Shown here piece by piece: positions 55,866-64,000 of a DNA stretch of 64,000 bases (positions are counted from its first letter, which is position 1; every line of letters begins with the position of its first letter). Source of the stretch: Actibacterium sp. MT2.3-13A (lineage in GTDB: Bacteria > Pseudomonadota > Alphaproteobacteria > Rhodobacterales > Rhodobacteraceae). The position numbers and the translations under genes were made by a program. Below the pieces are notes generated by a model that ran no database searches, was not told the origin of the DNA, and saw nothing but the letters and a program-made list of their open reading frames with translations. The stretch spans positions 62,001 to 126,000 of the forward strand of contig NZ_JAGSOU010000004.1 in assembly GCF_018139985.1 (NCBI RefSeq), given 5' to 3'.

Positions 55866-57608
55866 ATGGCGATGAGGCGCGCCGAACTGGAGAAGGGCCT
55901 GGCCGAGCTGCGAGCCGCGCGGCGGGCCAGCAAGGGGTTGTTCGCGGGCGCCTTCCTGTTCAGCGTTTTCGTCAACCTGCTGATGCTGACCGGCCCGCTG
56001 TTCATGCTCCAGGTCTATGACCGCGTTCTCGGCAGCCGCTCGGAAGAGACGCTGCTGGCGCTCTTCGTGCTGGTCGCCTTCCTCTACCTGATGATGGGCC
56101 TTCTGGATTTCGCGCGCGGGCGCGTGATGGCCCGCGTGGCGGCGCGGTTCCAGGCGCTGCTGGATGCGCGGGTGTTCTCGGCGGTGCTGCGCAAGCAGGC
56201 GCTGGCGCGCGGCGCGCCCGAGCCGCAGAGCGGGATGCGCGACCTCGACGCCGTGCAGCGCTTCCTCGGCTCGCCCGCGCTGCTGGCGCTGTTCGATGCG
56301 CCCTGGACGCCGGTCTTCCTGGCCGCGATCTATATCTTTCACGCCTGGCTGGGCAGCCTGGCCCTGATCGGCGGCGGGCTGATCGTGCTGGTGGCGGTGC
56401 TCAACCAGCTGCGCACCCGCGTGCCGGTGGAACAGGCCAATGCCGCTGCCGCCGGGGCCGACCACCTGGCCGAGCAACTGCGCGGCGAGGCCGAGATGGT
56501 CCGCAGCCTCGGGATGGAGGGCGCCGCCTTCGCCCGGTGGGAGCGCGCCCGCGGCACCGCCGCCGACCGCCGCATCGAGGCCGCCGACCGCGCCGGCGCC
56601 TTCCAGACCGCCTCCAAGTCGTTCCGGATGTTCCTGCAATCGGCGATGCTGGCGCTGGGCGCCTGGCTGGTGTTGCGCGGCGAACTGACCCCGGGCGCGA
56701 TGATCGCGGGCTCGATCCTGATGGGCCGCGCATTGGCCCCCATCGATCAGTCGATCGGCCAGTGGGAAATGATCCAGCGCGCCGCGCAGGGCTGGCATAA
56801 CCTGGGCGAGCTTCTGGCCGAGATGCCGCGGGAACCCGAACGCATGCCGCTGCCGGTTCCCAAGGCGCGCCTCGAGGTGCAGCAGCTGACGGTGGTGCCC
56901 CCGGGCGAGCAGCAGGCCGCGCTGCGCATGGTCTCCTTCAGCGTGCCGCCGGGGCAGGCGCTGGGCGTGATCGGCCCCTCGGGGGCGGGCAAATCCACGC
57001 TGGCCCGCGCCCTGACCGGCGTGTGGCGGCCCGCCGGCGGGCGCATCCGGCTGGATGGCGCCGCGCTGGAGCAATATGACCCCGACGTGCTGGGCAGCCA
57101 TATCGGCTACCTGCCGCAGCGGGTGGTGCTGTTCGACGGCACCATCGCCGAGAACATCGCCCGCATGGCGCTGCAGCCCGACCCCGAAAAGGTGGTGGCG
57201 GCGGCGAAAAAGGCCGCCGCGCACGAGATGATCCTGCAGCTGCCCAACGGCTATGACACCCGCGTCACCGCCGCCGGCGGGCGGCTGTCGGGTGGCCAGA
57301 TGCAGCGTATCGGGCTGGCGCGCGCGATGTATGGCGACCCGGTGCTGCTGGTGCTGGACGAGCCGAATTCGAACCTCGACAATGAAGGGTCGGTGGCGCT
57401 CAACCAGGCCATCCGGCAGCGCAAGGCCGAGGGGAAATCGGTGCTGATCATGGCCCACCGCCCGGCGGCGATCCAGGAATGCGACCTGCTGCTGGTTCTG
57501 GACGGCGGCGCGCGCAAGGCGTTCGGCCCGCGCGACCAGGTGCTGCGCGAAACCGTGACCAACCATGCCCAGATCACCAAATCCACCGATGCCGGAGGCG
57601 TGGCATGA
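55866..57608 (+). CDS. Type I secretion ABC transporter (permease/ATPase)
   Basis: 580 aa inner-membrane exporter of the PrtD/AprD kind, with no C39 peptidase or C39-like domain at the N-terminus. Membrane part: about six helices within residues 20-300. ATPase: Walker A GPSGAGKST, signature LSGGQMQRIGLARA, Walker B VLLVLDEPNSNLD, H-loop IMAHRPAA. It overlaps the HlyD-type partner by 4 bases. No RTX substrate or TolC gene is adjacent, so the exported protein is unknown. GAGGAG lies upstream of the ATG; a start 16 codons earlier gives an atypical Cys-rich leader. Confidence 0.92.
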   Translation: MAMRRAELEKGLAELRAARRASKGLFAGAFLFSVFVNLLMLTGPLFMLQVYDRVLGSRSEETLLALFVLVAFLYLMMGLLDFARGRVMARVAARFQALLDARVFSAVLRKQALARGAPEPQSGMRDLDAVQRFLGSPALLALFDAPWTPVFLAAIYIFHAWLGSLALIGGGLIVLVAVLNQLRTRVPVEQANAAAAGADHLAEQLRGEAEMVRSLGMEGAAFARWERARGTAADRRIEAADRAGAFQTASKSFRMFLQSAMLALGAWLVLRGELTPGAMIAGSILMGRALAPIDQSIGQWEMIQRAAQGWHNLGELLAEMPREPERMPLPVPKARLEVQQLTVVPPGEQQAALRMVSFSVPPGQALGVIGPSGAGKSTLARALTGVWRPAGGRIRLDGAALEQYDPDVLGSHIGYLPQRVVLFDGTIAENIARMALQPDPEKVVAAAKKAAAHEMILQLPNGYDTRVTAAGGRLSGGQMQRIGLARAMYGDPVLLVLDEPNSNLDNEGSVALNQAIRQRKAEGKSVLIMAHRPAAIQECDLLLVLDGGARKAFGPRDQVLRETVTNHAQITKSTDAGGVA

Positions 57609-58906
57609 GCACCGGGAACCTGCATTCGTCGCGCGGCCCTCTGACCCTGGGCATGCTGGCGCTGGTGATGCTGCTGGGCGGCTTCGGCGGCTGGGCGGTC
57701 ATGACCCGCATCGCGGGGGCGATCATCGCGCCGGGCCAGGTCGAGGTCGACCAGAACCGCCAGGTGGTGCAGCACCCCGATGGCGGCGTGGTCGAGCGCA
57801 TCGCCGTGGACGAAGGCGATTTCGTCCAGGCCGGCGACCTGCTGATCCAGCTCGACGCCGAGCAGCTGCGCTCGGAGCTGGCCATCGTCGAGGGCCACCT
57901 GTTCGAACTCATCGCCCGGCGCGACCGCCTCCAGGCCGAGCGCGACGACGACGCCGGGGTGCAGTTCGACCCCTGGCTGACGGAACTTTCCGGCACGCGC
58001 CCCGAGGTCGCCGACCTGATGGAGGGCCAGGCCCGCCTCTTCGCCGCGCGCGCTGATTCGCTGGCCCGCGAGGCCGAACAGCTGGCCAAGCGCCGCGGCC
58101 AGATCGCCAACCAGGTGGAGGGAATCAAGGCCCAGCAGGAGGCGCTGGCAGGCCAGCTCGCCCTGATCGCGGAGGAACTGGACAGCCAGCAGCAGCTTCT
58201 CGACAAGGGGCTGGCGCAGGCATCGCGCGTGCTCGCGCTCCAGCGCGAGGAAACGCGCCTGCGCGGAGATCTGGGCAAGCTGACCGCCGCCGAGGCCGAG
58301 GCCGAGGGCCGCATCACCGAGATCGAGATCGAGATCCTCAAGCTCGGCACCGCCCGCCGAGAAGAGGCGATCACCCAAATCCGCGACCTTCAGTCCAAGG
58401 AACTGGAACTGGCCGAGCGCCGGCAGGCGCTGCTGGCGCAGCTCTCTCGGCTGGAAATCCGCGCGCCGGTCTCCGGCGTGGTCTACGGGCTGTCGGTCTT
58501 CGCCCCGCGCGCGGTGATCCGCGCGGCCGACCCGGTCATGTTCCTGGTGCCGCAGGACCGCCCGCTGGTCATCGCCGTGCGAATCGACCCGATCCATGTC
58601 GACGAGGTCTTCGTCGGCCAGCCCGTGACCCTGCGCTTTGCAGCCTTCGACAGCCGCACCACACCTGAGATCTTCGGCCAGTTGGTGCGCGTCTCGCCCG
58701 ATGCCTTCTTCGACGACCGCAGCCAGCAGACCTTCTACCGCGGCGAGGTGGTGCTCAATCCCGGCGAGCTGGAGAAGCTGGGCGATCTGAAGATCATCCC
58801 CGGCATGCCGGTTGAAACCTTCCTGCGCACCGACGAGCGCACGCCGCTGGCCTATCTGATCAAGCCGCTGGCCGACTATTTCAACAAGGCGTTCCGGGAA
58901 AGCTGA
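57605..58906 (+). CDS. HlyD family type I secretion adaptor
   Basis: 433 aa membrane fusion protein. One N-terminal membrane helix (LTLGMLALVMLLGGFGGWAV) is followed by a biotinyl-like half-motif (IIAPGQVEVDQNRQVVQHPDGGVVERIAVDEGDFVQAGDLL), long coiled coils at about residues 85-285, the second half-motif (RLEIRAPVSGVVYGL), and a beta-barrel domain ending with GMPVETFLRTDERTPLAYLIKPL. It bridges the ABC transporter and an outer-membrane TolC channel. Confidence 0.93.
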   Translation: MSTGNLHSSRGPLTLGMLALVMLLGGFGGWAVMTRIAGAIIAPGQVEVDQNRQVVQHPDGGVVERIAVDEGDFVQAGDLLIQLDAEQLRSELAIVEGHLFELIARRDRLQAERDDDAGVQFDPWLTELSGTRPEVADLMEGQARLFAARADSLAREAEQLAKRRGQIANQVEGIKAQQEALAGQLALIAEELDSQQQLLDKGLAQASRVLALQREETRLRGDLGKLTAAEAEAEGRITEIEIEILKLGTARREEAITQIRDLQSKELELAERRQALLAQLSRLEIRAPVSGVVYGLSVFAPRAVIRAADPVMFLVPQDRPLVIAVRIDPIHVDEVFVGQPVTLRFAAFDSRTTPEIFGQLVRVSPDAFFDDRSQQTFYRGEVVLNPGELEKLGDLKIIPGMPVETFLRTDERTPLAYLIKPLADYFNKAFRES

Positions 58907-58972
58907 TTTCAGGCTTTCCCGGCTGCCGGGGCCGCGATAGCGTGCCCGCGAAACCGATCAAGGAGAGCTGAG

Positions 58973-59437
58973 ATGAGCGGAAATTACGAGGCCCGGCTGG
59001 CCGAACTGGGCGTGACCCTGCCCGACGCCCCCGCGCCCGCGGCCAATTATGTGCCTTACACGAAATCGGGCGACCTGGTGTTCGTCTCGGGCCAGGTCTC
59101 GATGAAGGACGGCGTGTTCATCACCGGCAAGCTGGGCGCCGACACCAGCATCGAGGACGGCGCGGCGGCGGCGAAGACCTGCGCCATCGGCCTGCTGTCG
59201 CAGGTCAAGGCCGCCTGCGAGGGCGATCTCGACCGGCTGGTGCGGGTGGTCAAGCTGACCGGCTTCGTCAACTCCACCCCCGATTTCTGCGACCAGCCCA
59301 AGGTGGTCAACGGCGCCTCCGACTTCCTGGTCGCGGTGCTGGGCGACGCGGGCCGGCATTCGCGTTCGGCCGTCAGCGCGGCCTCGCTGCCCTTCGGCGT
59401 GGCGGTGGAGGTCGAGGGCATCTTCGAGATCCGATGA
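58973..59437 (+). CDS. RidA family protein (YjgF/UK114)
   Basis: 154 aa, the longer RidA subgroup. RidA enzymes hydrolyse reactive enamines/imines from PLP-enzyme side reactions. Core segments: YVPYTKSGDLVFVSGQVSMKDG, LLSQVKAACEGDLDRLVRVVKLTGFVNSTPDF and GRHSRSAVSAASLPFGVAVEVEGIFEI. An Arg in GRHSRSAV occupies the expected region of the catalytic Arg. AAGGAGAGCTGAG precedes the ATG. It overlaps the phosphodiesterase gene by 4 bases. Confidence 0.88.
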   Translation: MSGNYEARLAELGVTLPDAPAPAANYVPYTKSGDLVFVSGQVSMKDGVFITGKLGADTSIEDGAAAAKTCAIGLLSQVKAACEGDLDRLVRVVKLTGFVNSTPDFCDQPKVVNGASDFLVAVLGDAGRHSRSAVSAASLPFGVAVEVEGIFEIR

Positions 59438-60192
59438 CCCCTTTCCTGAGCCGCCCGATCGCGCATCGCGCCTTGCACGATCTCGCCGCCGGCCGGCCCG
59501 AGAACTCGCGCGCGGCCATCGCGGCCGCGATCGCGGCAGGCTATGCGATCGAGATCGACGTGCAGCTTTCGGCGGACGGGCGGGCGATGGTGTTTCACGA
59601 CGACGATCTCGGGCGGCTGACGCCCGAGACCGGCGCGCTGCGCCAGCGCGGGGCGGCGGAACTGTCCGCGATTCCGCTGAAGGGCGGGGCCGAGGGCATC
59701 CCCACCCTGCGCGAGGTGCTGGAACTGGTCGCGGGCCGCGCGCCGCTGCTGATCGAGGTCAAGGATCAGGACGGCACGTTGGGCCCGGACGTGGGCCCGC
59801 TGGAACGGGCCGTGGCCGCGGATCTGGCGGGCTACGCGGGCGCGGTGGCGTTGATGTCCTTCAACCCGCATTCGGTGGCCGCGCTGGCCGAGGCCGCGCC
59901 GCAGATCCCGCGCGGCATCACCACCTGCGGCTATGCCGCCGAGCATTTCCCCGACTTGCCCGAGGCCACCCGCGCCCATCTGCGCGCCATCCCCGATTTC
60001 GACCGGGTGGGCGCGAGCTTCATCTCGCATGCCGCGTCCGATCTCGACCACCCCCGCGTGGCCGAGCTGAAGGCGCGCGGCGTGCCCATCCTGTGCTGGA
60101 CCATCCGCTCGGCCGAGGCCGAGGCGCAGGCCCGCCGCATCGCCGACAACATCACCTTCGAAGGCTACGCCGCGGCCCACCCGCCGGCTTGA
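59434..60192 (+). CDS. ugpQ: Glycerophosphodiester phosphodiesterase
   Basis: 252 aa cytosolic TIM-barrel enzyme hydrolysing glycerophosphodiesters to glycerol-3-phosphate and an alcohol. Catalytic residues: IAHRALHDLAAGRPENS (His-Arg, Glu), AIEIDVQLSADGRAMVFHDDDLGRLT (Glu, Asp, His), and IEVKDQDG. No signal peptide, matching the cytosolic UgpQ type rather than GlpQ. The symbol is by family resemblance. No ugp transporter genes are nearby. Confidence 0.88.
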   Translation: MTPFLSRPIAHRALHDLAAGRPENSRAAIAAAIAAGYAIEIDVQLSADGRAMVFHDDDLGRLTPETGALRQRGAAELSAIPLKGGAEGIPTLREVLELVAGRAPLLIEVKDQDGTLGPDVGPLERAVAADLAGYAGAVALMSFNPHSVAALAEAAPQIPRGITTCGYAAEHFPDLPEATRAHLRAIPDFDRVGASFISHAASDLDHPRVAELKARGVPILCWTIRSAEAEAQARRIADNITFEGYAAAHPPA

Positions 60193-60225
60193 CGCGCCCG
60201 CGCGGGGGACCACCTAAAGGGAACC

Positions 60226-61410
60226 ATGGGCGACACACAGGTAGACATAACGGTGCTGTCCTCGCTGGCCGAAATCCCGGCCAGCGACTGGGACGCCTGC
60301 GCCTGTCCCGAGGCCGCCGCGGGCCGCCCGAACGATCCCTTCACCACCCACCGCTTCCTCAAGGCGCTGGAGGACAGCGGTTCCATCGGCCCCGGCACGG
60401 GCTGGGAGGCGCATCACCTGGTCGCGCGCGCGGGCGGCGAGGTGATCGCCGTGGCGCCGCTCTATGCCAAATCGCACAGCCAGGGCGAATATGTCTTCGA
60501 CCACAGCTGGGCGAATGCCTATGAGCGCGCCGGCGGACGCTACTATCCGAAACTGCAGATTGCCGTGCCCTTCACCCCCGCCACCGGGCGACGCCTCCTG
60601 GCCCGGCCGGGGCATGAGGCCACCGGCCGCGCCGCGCTGGTGCAGGGCGCGGTGCAGCTGGCGGCCGAGAACGGGCTGTCGTCGCTGCATGTCACCTTCT
60701 GCACCGAAGGCGAGGCCGAGGCAGGCCGGCAGATGGGCCTGCTGCACCGCATCGGCCAGCAGTTCCACTGGGAAAACGCGAGGTATGGCGATTTCGACGC
60801 CTTCCTCGCGCAACTTTCCTCGCGCAAGCGCAAGAACATCCGCAAGGAACGCGCCACCGCGCAAGCCTTCGGCGGCGCGGTACGGCAGTTGACGGGCGAC
60901 CAGATCGCGCCGCGGCACTGGGATGCCTTCTGGCGCTTCTACCAGGACACCGGCGCGCGCAAATGGGGCTCTCCCTATCTCACCCGCGCCTTTTTCGACA
61001 TCGCGCATGAAACCATGCGCGACGACATCCTGCTGGTGCTTGCCGAACGCGACGGCCGCGCCATCGCCGGCGCGCTGAACTTCATCGGGCGCGACGCCCT
61101 TTATGGCCGCTACTGGGGCGCGGTCGAACATCACCCCTGCCTGCATTTCGAGGCGTGCTATTATCAGGCGATCGACTATGCCATCGCGCATGGCCTGGGC
61201 AGGGTGGAGGCCGGCGCGCAGGGCGAGCACAAGCTGGCGCGGGGCTACCTGCCGGTGGCCACCCATTCGCTGCACTGGATCGGCGATCCGGGCTTCCGGC
61301 GCGCGGTCGAGGACTATCTCGCGGCCGAGCGCGACGCCGTGGGCGAGGAGATCGAACTGCTGACCGATTGGGGCCCCTTCCGCAAGCAACCGCATGAGGA
61401 GCCGGAATGA
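60226..61410 (+). CDS. GNAT/FemAB-like N-acyltransferase (DUF482)
   Basis: 394 aa. DUF482 (peptidogalycan biosynthesis/recognition) proteins have a FemAB-like double GNAT fold. Seen here: [74 protein letters not shown] and [21 protein letters not shown], with [18 protein letters not shown] near the end. The acceptor is not established for any member I know of. It overlaps the pterin dehydratase gene (ATGA). 33 bases separate it from the phosphodiesterase gene. Confidence 0.83.
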   Translation: MGDTQVDITVLSSLAEIPASDWDACACPEAAAGRPNDPFTTHRFLKALEDSGSIGPGTGWEAHHLVARAGGEVIAVAPLYAKSHSQGEYVFDHSWANAYERAGGRYYPKLQIAVPFTPATGRRLLARPGHEATGRAALVQGAVQLAAENGLSSLHVTFCTEGEAEAGRQMGLLHRIGQQFHWENARYGDFDAFLAQLSSRKRKNIRKERATAQAFGGAVRQLTGDQIAPRHWDAFWRFYQDTGARKWGSPYLTRAFFDIAHETMRDDILLVLAERDGRAIAGALNFIGRDALYGRYWGAVEHHPCLHFEACYYQAIDYAIAHGLGRVEAGAQGEHKLARGYLPVATHSLHWIGDPGFRRAVEDYLAAERDAVGEEIELLTDWGPFRKQPHEEPE

Positions 61411-61721
61411 CCGAAAAAATGACCGAGGCCGAACGCCGGGCGGACTTGGCGCCGCTGCTCGAACGGGGCTGGGCCATGGCGGAAGGGCGCGATGCGATCG
61501 CCAAAACCTATCAGTTCGCCGATTTCACCGCGGCCTTCGCCTGGATGACCCGCGCCGCGCTCTGGGCCGAGAAATGGAACCACCACCCGGAATGGTGCAA
61601 CGTCTACCGCAGGGTGCACGTCACCCTCACCACCCATGACGCGGGCGGGCTGAGCGCGCTGGACGTGAAACTTGCCCGCAAACTGGACGACCTCGCGCAA
61701 CAGCAACAAGGACAAGCATGA
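61407..61721 (+). CDS. phhB: 4a-hydroxytetrahydrobiopterin dehydratase (PCD)
   Basis: 104 aa. Pterin-4a-carbinolamine dehydratase recycles the pterin product of aromatic amino acid hydroxylases. The signature is complete: [24 protein letters not shown], with the paired His. No phenylalanine hydroxylase is adjacent, and alphaproteobacterial PCDs often occur without one, possibly acting in molybdopterin-related chemistry. It overlaps both neighbours by 4 bases. Confidence 0.92.
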   Translation: MTEKMTEAERRADLAPLLERGWAMAEGRDAIAKTYQFADFTAAFAWMTRAALWAEKWNHHPEWCNVYRRVHVTLTTHDAGGLSALDVKLARKLDDLAQQQQGQA

Positions 61722-62518
61722 CACAGATGGACCCCACGATCCTGATCGCCCTCGCCACCAATGCGGTTTCAGCGCTGGCCATCGCGCTCGGCGCGCTCTG
61801 GCTCAGCGGCATCGCCCGGCGCCGGATCGCCGGGATGGGCGAAAAGAACCCGAGGCTCGACGTCACCCTGATGCGCTTCGCCGGGTCGGTGGCCAGCTAC
61901 CTGATCATGGCGGTCGCCGCGATCTTCATCCTCGGCCGATTCGGGATCGAGACCACCTCGCTCGCCGCGCTGCTGGGCGCCGCGGGGCTGGCCATCGGCC
62001 TGGCGCTCCAGGGCACGCTGTCGAACGTGGCGGCGGGGGTGATGCTGATCGGCTTCCGCCCGTTCAAGGTGGGCGACTACATCACCGCGGCGGGCCAGTC
62101 GGGCACGGTCTCGGCGGTGACGCTGTTCACGACCGAGCTGACGACACCCGACAACGTGCAGATCATCGTGCCCAACGGCGATATCTTTTCCTCGGCCATC
62201 ACCAACTATTCCTATCACAAGACCCGGCGCTGCGACCTGGTGTTCGGCGTGTCCTATGACAGCGACCTGAAAACGGCCGAGACCATCATCCGCGACTGCA
62301 TCAAGGCCGACCCTCGCGCCCATGCCACGCCCGAGCCCTTCGTGAAAGTCTCGAATCTCGGCGACAGCTCGGTCGATTTCACGGTGCGCGTGTGGTGCGA
62401 TTCGGGCGATTTCTGGGGGCTGAAATTCGACCTCACCCGCGCGGTGAAAGAGGGCTTCGACACCGGCGGGATCGAGATCCCCTTCCCCACCCAGACCGTC
62501 ATCCGCACCGCGAGCTAG
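61718..62518 (+). CDS. MscS-type mechanosensitive channel
   Basis: 266 aa, close to E. coli MscS in size. Three membrane helices; the third, pore-lining one is Gly/Ala-rich ([30 protein letters not shown]). The beta domain follows with [28 protein letters not shown] and [14 protein letters not shown]. It releases solutes on osmotic down-shock. Translation is coupled to phhB. Confidence 0.93.
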   Translation: MTQMDPTILIALATNAVSALAIALGALWLSGIARRRIAGMGEKNPRLDVTLMRFAGSVASYLIMAVAAIFILGRFGIETTSLAALLGAAGLAIGLALQGTLSNVAAGVMLIGFRPFKVGDYITAAGQSGTVSAVTLFTTELTTPDNVQIIVPNGDIFSSAITNYSYHKTRRCDLVFGVSYDSDLKTAETIIRDCIKADPRAHATPEPFVKVSNLGDSSVDFTVRVWCDSGDFWGLKFDLTRAVKEGFDTGGIEIPFPTQTVIRTAS

Positions 62519-62525
62519 GAAAGCG

Positions 62526-62550
62526 CGGCACCCCGTCACGCGGGGCGCCG
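62526..62550. terminator. GC hairpin between mscS and peroxiredoxin
   Basis: CGGCACCCCG and CGGGGCGCCG pair around a TCACG loop with one internal mismatch, starting 7 bases after the mscS stop and near the converging peroxiredoxin stop. No T run follows on either strand. Confidence 0.4.
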
Positions 62551-62563
62551 CCTGTCCCGCGGC

Positions 62564-63052
62564 TTACACCGCCTCGAGGAACTTCTCGCCGGTGGTGAGG
62601 TCGCAGACCCCCGGCTCGTCGACCTGAACGGCGCGCACCACCCCGTCCTCGACCAGCGCTGCATAGCGGCTCGACCGGCCGATCAGCCCGATCGCGGGCG
62701 CGTCGAACGACATGCCCAGCGTGCGCGTCAGCTGCCCCTCGGCATCGCCGAGGAAGGTGATGCCGGCGGCCTTGGCCCCGGTCGCCTCGCCCCAGGCATC
62801 CAGCACGAAGGCGTCGTTGACGGCGATGCAGATGATCTCTTCCACACCCTTTTCGCGGAAGGCGTCGGCCGCGCGCATGAAGCTCGGCAGATGCGCGGCG
62901 GAGCAGGTGCGGGTGAACGCCCCCGGCAGGGCAAAGATCACCACCTTGCGGCCCTTCAGCACCACGTCCAGCGGCACCGCCTCGGGCCCGCCGTCAGCGC
63001 CGATCCGCACCATCGTCACCGCAGGCAGCCTGTCACCAACCGAAATTCCCAT
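62564..63052 (-). CDS. Peroxiredoxin (Prx5/AhpE-like, glutaredoxin-dependent type)
   Basis: 162 aa thiol peroxidase. The peroxidatic Cys50 is in LPGAFTRTCSAAHLPSF, matching the PxxxTxxC motif of Prx5-type enzymes; a second Cys near the C-terminus (EPGVCDLTTGE) may be the resolving residue. VNDAFVLDAWGEATGA is also typical. Reduces H2O2 and alkyl peroxides in the cytosol. Start at MGISVGDRLPA; the 34 extra upstream codons are not family-like. It is divergent from the reductase gene. Confidence 0.92.
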   Translation of the reverse strand: MGISVGDRLPAVTMVRIGADGGPEAVPLDVVLKGRKVVIFALPGAFTRTCSAAHLPSFMRAADAFREKGVEEIICIAVNDAFVLDAWGEATGAKAAGITFLGDAEGQLTRTLGMSFDAPAIGLIGRSSRYAALVEDGVVRAVQVDEPGVCDLTTGEKFLEAV

Positions 63053-63134
63053 CGCGTTCTCCCTCGCGCATTGCCAATTTCCCGGCACCACATGTAGGGT
63101 GCGGGCCAGCCAACGCCAGAGGGAAAACAGCGAA

Positions 63135-64000
63135 ATGAGCCGCATCGTCGTCATCGGGGCCGGGCAGGCCGGCAGCGCCCTCGTCGCGAAGCTGCGCGCG
63201 CTGGATTTCTCCGGCCCGATTACCCTGATCGGCGAGGAGCCCGCCCCGCCCTACCAGCGCCCGCCGCTGTCGAAAAAATACCTGCTGGGCGAGATGGAGA
63301 AGGAGCGCCTCTACCTGCGGCCAGAAAGCTATTACGCCGAGAACGGGATCGACCTGCGCCTGTCGCACACCGCCGTCGCCATCGACCGCAAGGACAAGCT
63401 GGTGATCGCGGACGGCGAGGCCATTGCCTACGACCAGCTGGCGCTGACCACCGGATCGGTGCCGCGCCGCCTGCCGGGCCGCATCGGGGGGGCGCTGGAG
63501 GGCGTGCATGTCGTCCGCACGCTGGCCGATGTCGATGCCATGGCGCCCGGCTGCCGGCGCGGCGCGCGGGTGCTGATCGTGGGCGGCGGCTATATCGGGC
63601 TGGAGGCCGCGGCGGTCTGCGCGAAACTGGGGATGCAGGTCACGCTGGTCGAGATGGCCGAGCGCGTCCTCGGCCGCGTCGCAGCCCCCGAGACCTCGGC
63701 CTATTTCCGCGCCCTGCACCGCGCGCACGGCGTGGATCTGCGCGAGGGCGTGGGGCTGGAGCGCCTGACCGGCGAGACAAGCGTCACCGGCGCGCAGCTC
63801 AGCGACGGCAGCACGCTGGCGCTCGACATGGTCATCGTGGGCGTGGGCATCACGCCGGCCACCGAACTGGCCGAGGCGGCGGGGCTGGCCATCGACAACG
63901 GCATCGCGGTGGACGGGCGGGGGCGGACCTCGGACCCCGACATCTGGGCCGCGGGCGATTGCGCCTCTTTCCCCTACAAGGGCGGCCGCATCCGGCTCGA
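63135..64000 (+). CDS. FAD-dependent ferredoxin/putidaredoxin reductase family, 3' end cut off
   Basis: Partial: 288 codons visible, no stop before the right edge. FAD-binding VVIGAGQAGSALVAKLRALD, EEPAPPYQRPPLSKKYL, NAD-binding VLIVGGGYIGLEAAAVCAKLGMQVTLVEM, and the second FAD motif PDIWAAGDCASFPY. This arrangement matches CamA/ThcD-type NADH:ferredoxin reductases that feed P450s or dioxygenases. The C-terminal reductase domain lies beyond the window. The partner ferredoxin cannot be seen. Confidence 0.88.
   Translation, partial: MSRIVVIGAGQAGSALVAKLRALDFSGPITLIGEEPAPPYQRPPLSKKYLLGEMEKERLYLRPESYYAENGIDLRLSHTAVAIDRKDKLVIADGEAIAYDQLALTTGSVPRRLPGRIGGALEGVHVVRTLADVDAMAPGCRRGARVLIVGGGYIGLEAAAVCAKLGMQVTLVEMAERVLGRVAAPETSAYFRALHRAHGVDLREGVGLERLTGETSVTGAQLSDGSTLALDMVIVGVGITPATELAEAAGLAIDNGIAVDGRGRTSDPDIWAAGDCASFPYKGGRIRL

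Overview
The window is one stretch of a high-GC alphaproteobacterial chromosome, almost certainly Rhodobacterales (Rhodobacteraceae). Supporting markers are the gene order rpoZ-rsh-DUF2062-pdxJ-acpS-lepB-rnc-era-DUF1491-recO, a chvG/chvI-hprK-rapZ-PTS IIA-HPr block divergent from pckA, a stand-alone (2S)-methylsuccinyl-CoA dehydrogenase (ethylmalonyl-CoA pathway), a three-gene peptide deformylase row before fmt, and a DUF6473 protein. I cannot name the genus. Coding density is very high, many genes overlap by 4 bases, and I see no insertion sequence, prophage, CRISPR array, tRNA or rRNA. Nothing looks recently acquired, and I found no clear undescribed multi-gene system; the best candidates for new biology are a dispersed 3'-end repeat and a few unusual gene pairings.

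Layout. 1-2.8 kb: truncated DUF6473 gene, 3-hydroxybutyryl-CoA dehydrogenase, a lysophospholipid acyltransferase. 2.9-9.4 kb: the regulatory PTS (HPr, EIIA-Man type, short HPr kinase), RapZ and the ChvG/ChvI two-component system, divergent from pckA with its terminator. 9.6-12.2 kb: TauE/SafE exporter and mcd. 12.3-21.7 kb: a long leftward housekeeping block covering DNA repair (tag, recO), ribosome and RNA processing (era, rnc), secretion (lepB), cofactor and lipid priming (acpS, pdxJ, folK), stringent response (rsh) and RNA polymerase omega. 21.8-31.4 kb: NYN-domain protein, cytochrome c, ispH, rnhA, GlsB-like protein, fmt with three def paralogues, PatB-like lyase, glutathionyl-hydroquinone reductase, MltB-type transglycosylase.

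31.5-42.2 kb: smc, a small lipoprotein, the cidA/lrgB pair, a ThDP enzyme, FMN reductase, VOC protein, an FAD oxidoreductase divergent from mnmD (the two halves of enterobacterial MnmC as separate genes), EamA transporter. 42.3-49.7 kb: Slt, then rightward dapA, trmO, a THUMP-domain RNA methyltransferase, smpB, mercaptopyruvate sulfurtransferase, aromatic aminotransferase. 49.8-55.7 kb: glnK-amtB, PBP1A, a small exported protein, mlaC and mlaA. 55.8-64 kb: a type I secretion ABC/HlyD pair, then ridA, glycerophosphodiesterase, a DUF482 acyltransferase, pterin dehydratase and mscS, followed by a peroxiredoxin and a truncated ferredoxin reductase.

Functional themes: carbon and nitrogen sensing (PTS, RapZ, ChvGI, GlnK, Rsh), acetyl-CoA and C4 metabolism (hbd, mcd, pckA), cell-envelope upkeep (Slt, MltB, PBP1A, Mla, Cid/Lrg, MscS) and tRNA modification or translation quality control (mnmD, trmO, fmt/def, smpB). 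Nine copies of a short repeat (core CCTTCTTCTTGG...AAATACTC) lie in gaps between genes, mostly right after stop codons; two copies carry an extra GC hairpin.
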